Source: Promethearchaeia archaeon
GTDB lineage: Archaea > Asgardarchaeota > Lokiarchaeia > Sigyniarchaeales > SOKP01
Assembly: GCA_029856295.1 (NCBI GenBank)
Contig: JAHQWS010000121.1
Coordinates: forward strand, 1-7,159
Length of the DNA: 7,159 nucleotides
Direction: 5' to 3'
Each line of letters opens with the position of its first letter. Position 1 is the first letter of the stretch. Below the pieces are notes generated by a model. That model was not told the origin of the DNA. It worked only from the letters and a program-made list of their open reading frames with translations, and searched no databases. Below, piece by piece: positions 5,993-7,159 of this stretch. The position numbers were made by a program, and so were the translations under genes.

Positions 5993-6882
5993 ATTTTCAA
6001 TTGTTAAGGGAATTTCAGTGAAGCTATTATTTATTATCTCTAATTCCTTTAGATTTACAAGCTTACAAAGTACTTCCGGGATTGTGAAAAGTCACCCCTT
6101 TCAAGATTCAAGTATTCAAGATTATTCAAATTTGCTATTGAATCGGGTAATGAAGTGATATCCCACACTAAAAGTCGGAAATATTTCAGATTTTTAAGGC
6201 TTCCTATGGTCTCCGGGAGTTGCGTAAGATGAAACGTATCGATAATTTCTAATTTTGTAAGTTTAGATAACCTTCCAATAGTATCTGGTAATTTGGTTAA
6301 ACTTGGGACAGATAAAATTAACTCCTCTAGATTAATTAAATCTCCAATTGCATCAGATAAAATTTGAATCGAGTTAAGGGATAATTTCAACTTTTTAAGA
6401 TTTTTAAGTGCTCCAATTGTCGAAGGAATTTCCTTACATTGTTTTGAATAAATAATTAAATTCTGGAGATATGATAGATTTCCTATAGACTCTGGGATAT
6501 ATTCAAGAGGTCTTATATAAATATGCAAAGATTTAAGAGATTTTAAATTCCCAATCGATTCTGGAAGAGTGTTGCAATAAAATCCTCTTAAACATAATTC
6601 TTCTAGTGTGTCTAATTGACCTATTTCACTCGGTATAAATTTCAGTTTTCGGCTATTTATTATGATTTTTTTAATGTTTCCTAGTTTATTGATATTAGAG
6701 GAAATTTCTTCTAAATATTCTCCTATAAATGAAAACGATTCAATATTTGGAAAAAAATCAAAAATATGAGTAAGATCTGAGCAACCTTTTGATTCAATTA
6801 TTAAATCTCTTAGCTTAATATGATTTTTAAATTTCGAAGGAATTTCTCTTAAATTTGGATTATAAATATAAAGCCCCTCTAA
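5432..6882 (-). repeat. array of about 21 leucine-rich repeats (69-base units in DNA)
   Basis: Repeats begin at residues 82, 105, 128, 151, 174, 197, 220, 243, 266, 289, 313 and 336 of the upstream piece. One repeat lies wholly in the frameshifted gap, and eight more are in the downstream piece. Nearly all are 23 residues; the one at 289 has 24. The first three are divergent; the middle ones carry the LPESIGNL core. The DNA copies have diverged, so this is an old array rather than a recent expansion. Confidence 0.85.
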
Positions 6883-7125
6883 CTCAGTTAGACCTGCGAT
6901 AATCGTGTCGAGAATTTCAGAATAACAAAATAATCCTAAATAAATAACATGATTATTTTCTACTTTAATCCCAATTTTTGATGTTCTCTCTTCCGTTATT
7001 TCCCCTACCCTTACTAATTTGCGATTCCATTTTTTTTTAAGTTCCATGAGAATTTCATATTCACTTCTAACTAATTGTATATTATCATACTCTACAAGAT
7101 CTAGGTTGGAGAGGTTATTAGTCAA
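6055..7125 (-). CDS. leucine-rich repeat protein, 5' part of a frameshifted gene
   Basis: This piece gives 356 codons. Residues 1-80 form a non-repeat N-terminal domain (EYEILMELKKKWNRK helix, then a strand pair around KIGIKVENNHVIYLGL) like the caps I associate with the many Lokiarchaeial repeat proteins. Eleven full 23-24-residue leucine-rich repeats follow from residue 82. The twelfth begins as LEYLNLERGDF and is cut off by a frameshift, ending in an unrelated tail SQSRKYFVSL. Restoring one T at 6087-6090 converts the tail to FFTIPEVLCKLVN, a perfect 23-residue repeat, and joins it to the downstream piece for a protein of about 588 residues. There is no signal peptide, membrane helix or GTPase domain, so a cytoplasmic protein-binding scaffold is likely; the partner is unknown. 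The start is ATG at 7125 with no Shine-Dalgarno. If real, the shortened form would be a truncated but still foldable solenoid. Confidence 0.85.
   Translation of the reverse strand: MTNNLSNLDLVEYDNIQLVRSEYEILMELKKKWNRKLVRVGEITEERTSKIGIKVENNHVIYLGLFCYSEILDTIIAGLTELEGLYIYNPNLREIPSKFKNHIKLRDLIIESKGCSDLTHIFDFFPNIESFSFIGEYLEEISSNINKLGNIKKIIINSRKLKFIPSEIGQLDTLEELCLRGFYCNTLPESIGNLKSLKSLHIYIRPLEYIPESIGNLSYLQNLIIYSKQCKEIPSTIGALKNLKKLKLSLNSIQILSDAIGDLINLEELILSVPSLTKLPDTIGRLSKLTKLEIIDTFHLTQLPETIGSLKNLKYFRLLVWDITSLPDSIANLNNLEYLNLERGDFSQSRKYFVSL
6087..6090 (-). other. frameshift site in the leucine-rich repeat gene
   Basis: On the minus strand GAC-TTTT-CACAATCCC should carry five T to keep the repeat register. 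With four, the frame runs to TAA at 6057-6055. A one-base loss in a homopolymer, a sequencing error, or minus-one ribosomal slippage would each explain it. The site is not a canonical slippery heptamer. Confidence 0.8.
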
Positions 7126-7144
7126 TTTGATTTATGCCCAAATT

Positions 7145-7153
7145 CTATATTTT
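7145..7153 (-). promoter_or_regulatory. candidate TATA box for the leucine-rich repeat gene
   Basis: AAAATATAG (7153-7145) is centred about 24 bases before the ATG, and no ribosome binding site lies between them. This is consistent with a leaderless archaeal transcript. The window ends six bases further on, so any upstream recognition element is only partly visible. Confidence 0.3.
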
Positions 7154-7159
7154 CATTAT

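Noticed and set aside
1..7159. CRISPR arrays, transposons, tRNA or rRNA genes
   Set aside because: No regularly spaced direct repeats, transposase-like protein, terminal inverted repeats or tRNA-like cloverleaf noticed; the only array is the protein-level leucine-rich repeat.

Overview
The window looks like a piece of an Asgard archaeal genome, most likely Lokiarchaeia. The DNA is AT-rich. Genes end at T-runs and start behind TATA-like boxes, sometimes with no ribosome binding site. At the right end is a long array of 23-residue leucine-rich repeats of the LPESIGNL type, behind a short N-terminal domain of a kind I associate with Lokiarchaeia. The lineage is an inference from gene style; no rRNA or other marker gene is present.

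Left part, plus strand (1-3194). The window opens inside the C-terminal third of a subfamily I haloalkane dehalogenase. After a T-run comes a complete classical short-chain dehydrogenase (SDR). Positions 1320-1943 are a decay zone with no intact gene. They hold a 23-codon relic of a second SDR (its N-terminal start joined to its C-terminal end) and a small multi-pass membrane protein broken by a frameshift and an in-frame TGA. A complete metal-dependent amidohydrolase of the FluG N-domain type follows, as a stand-alone protein.

Middle part, minus strand (5222-3229). A two-gene operon encodes a radical SAM protein with a C-terminal helix-hairpin-helix (the 'rSAM linked to UDG' family) and a DUF4130 protein. 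They are joined by a TAATG stop/start overlap with a strong Shine-Dalgarno sequence. In bacteria this pair is associated with uracil-DNA glycosylases and presumed DNA repair or modification, with unknown chemistry. No glycosylase is visible here. The operon converges on the amidohydrolase gene.

Right part, minus strand (7125-5360). A leucine-rich repeat gene reads as two pieces, but the repeat register shows it is one gene of about 588 codons carrying a one-base frameshift at a short A/T homopolymer (6087-6090). The second piece has no ATG start.

The most notable items are the radical SAM/DUF4130 pair in an apparent archaeon, the frameshifted repeat gene, and the two gene relics between the SDR and the amidohydrolase.
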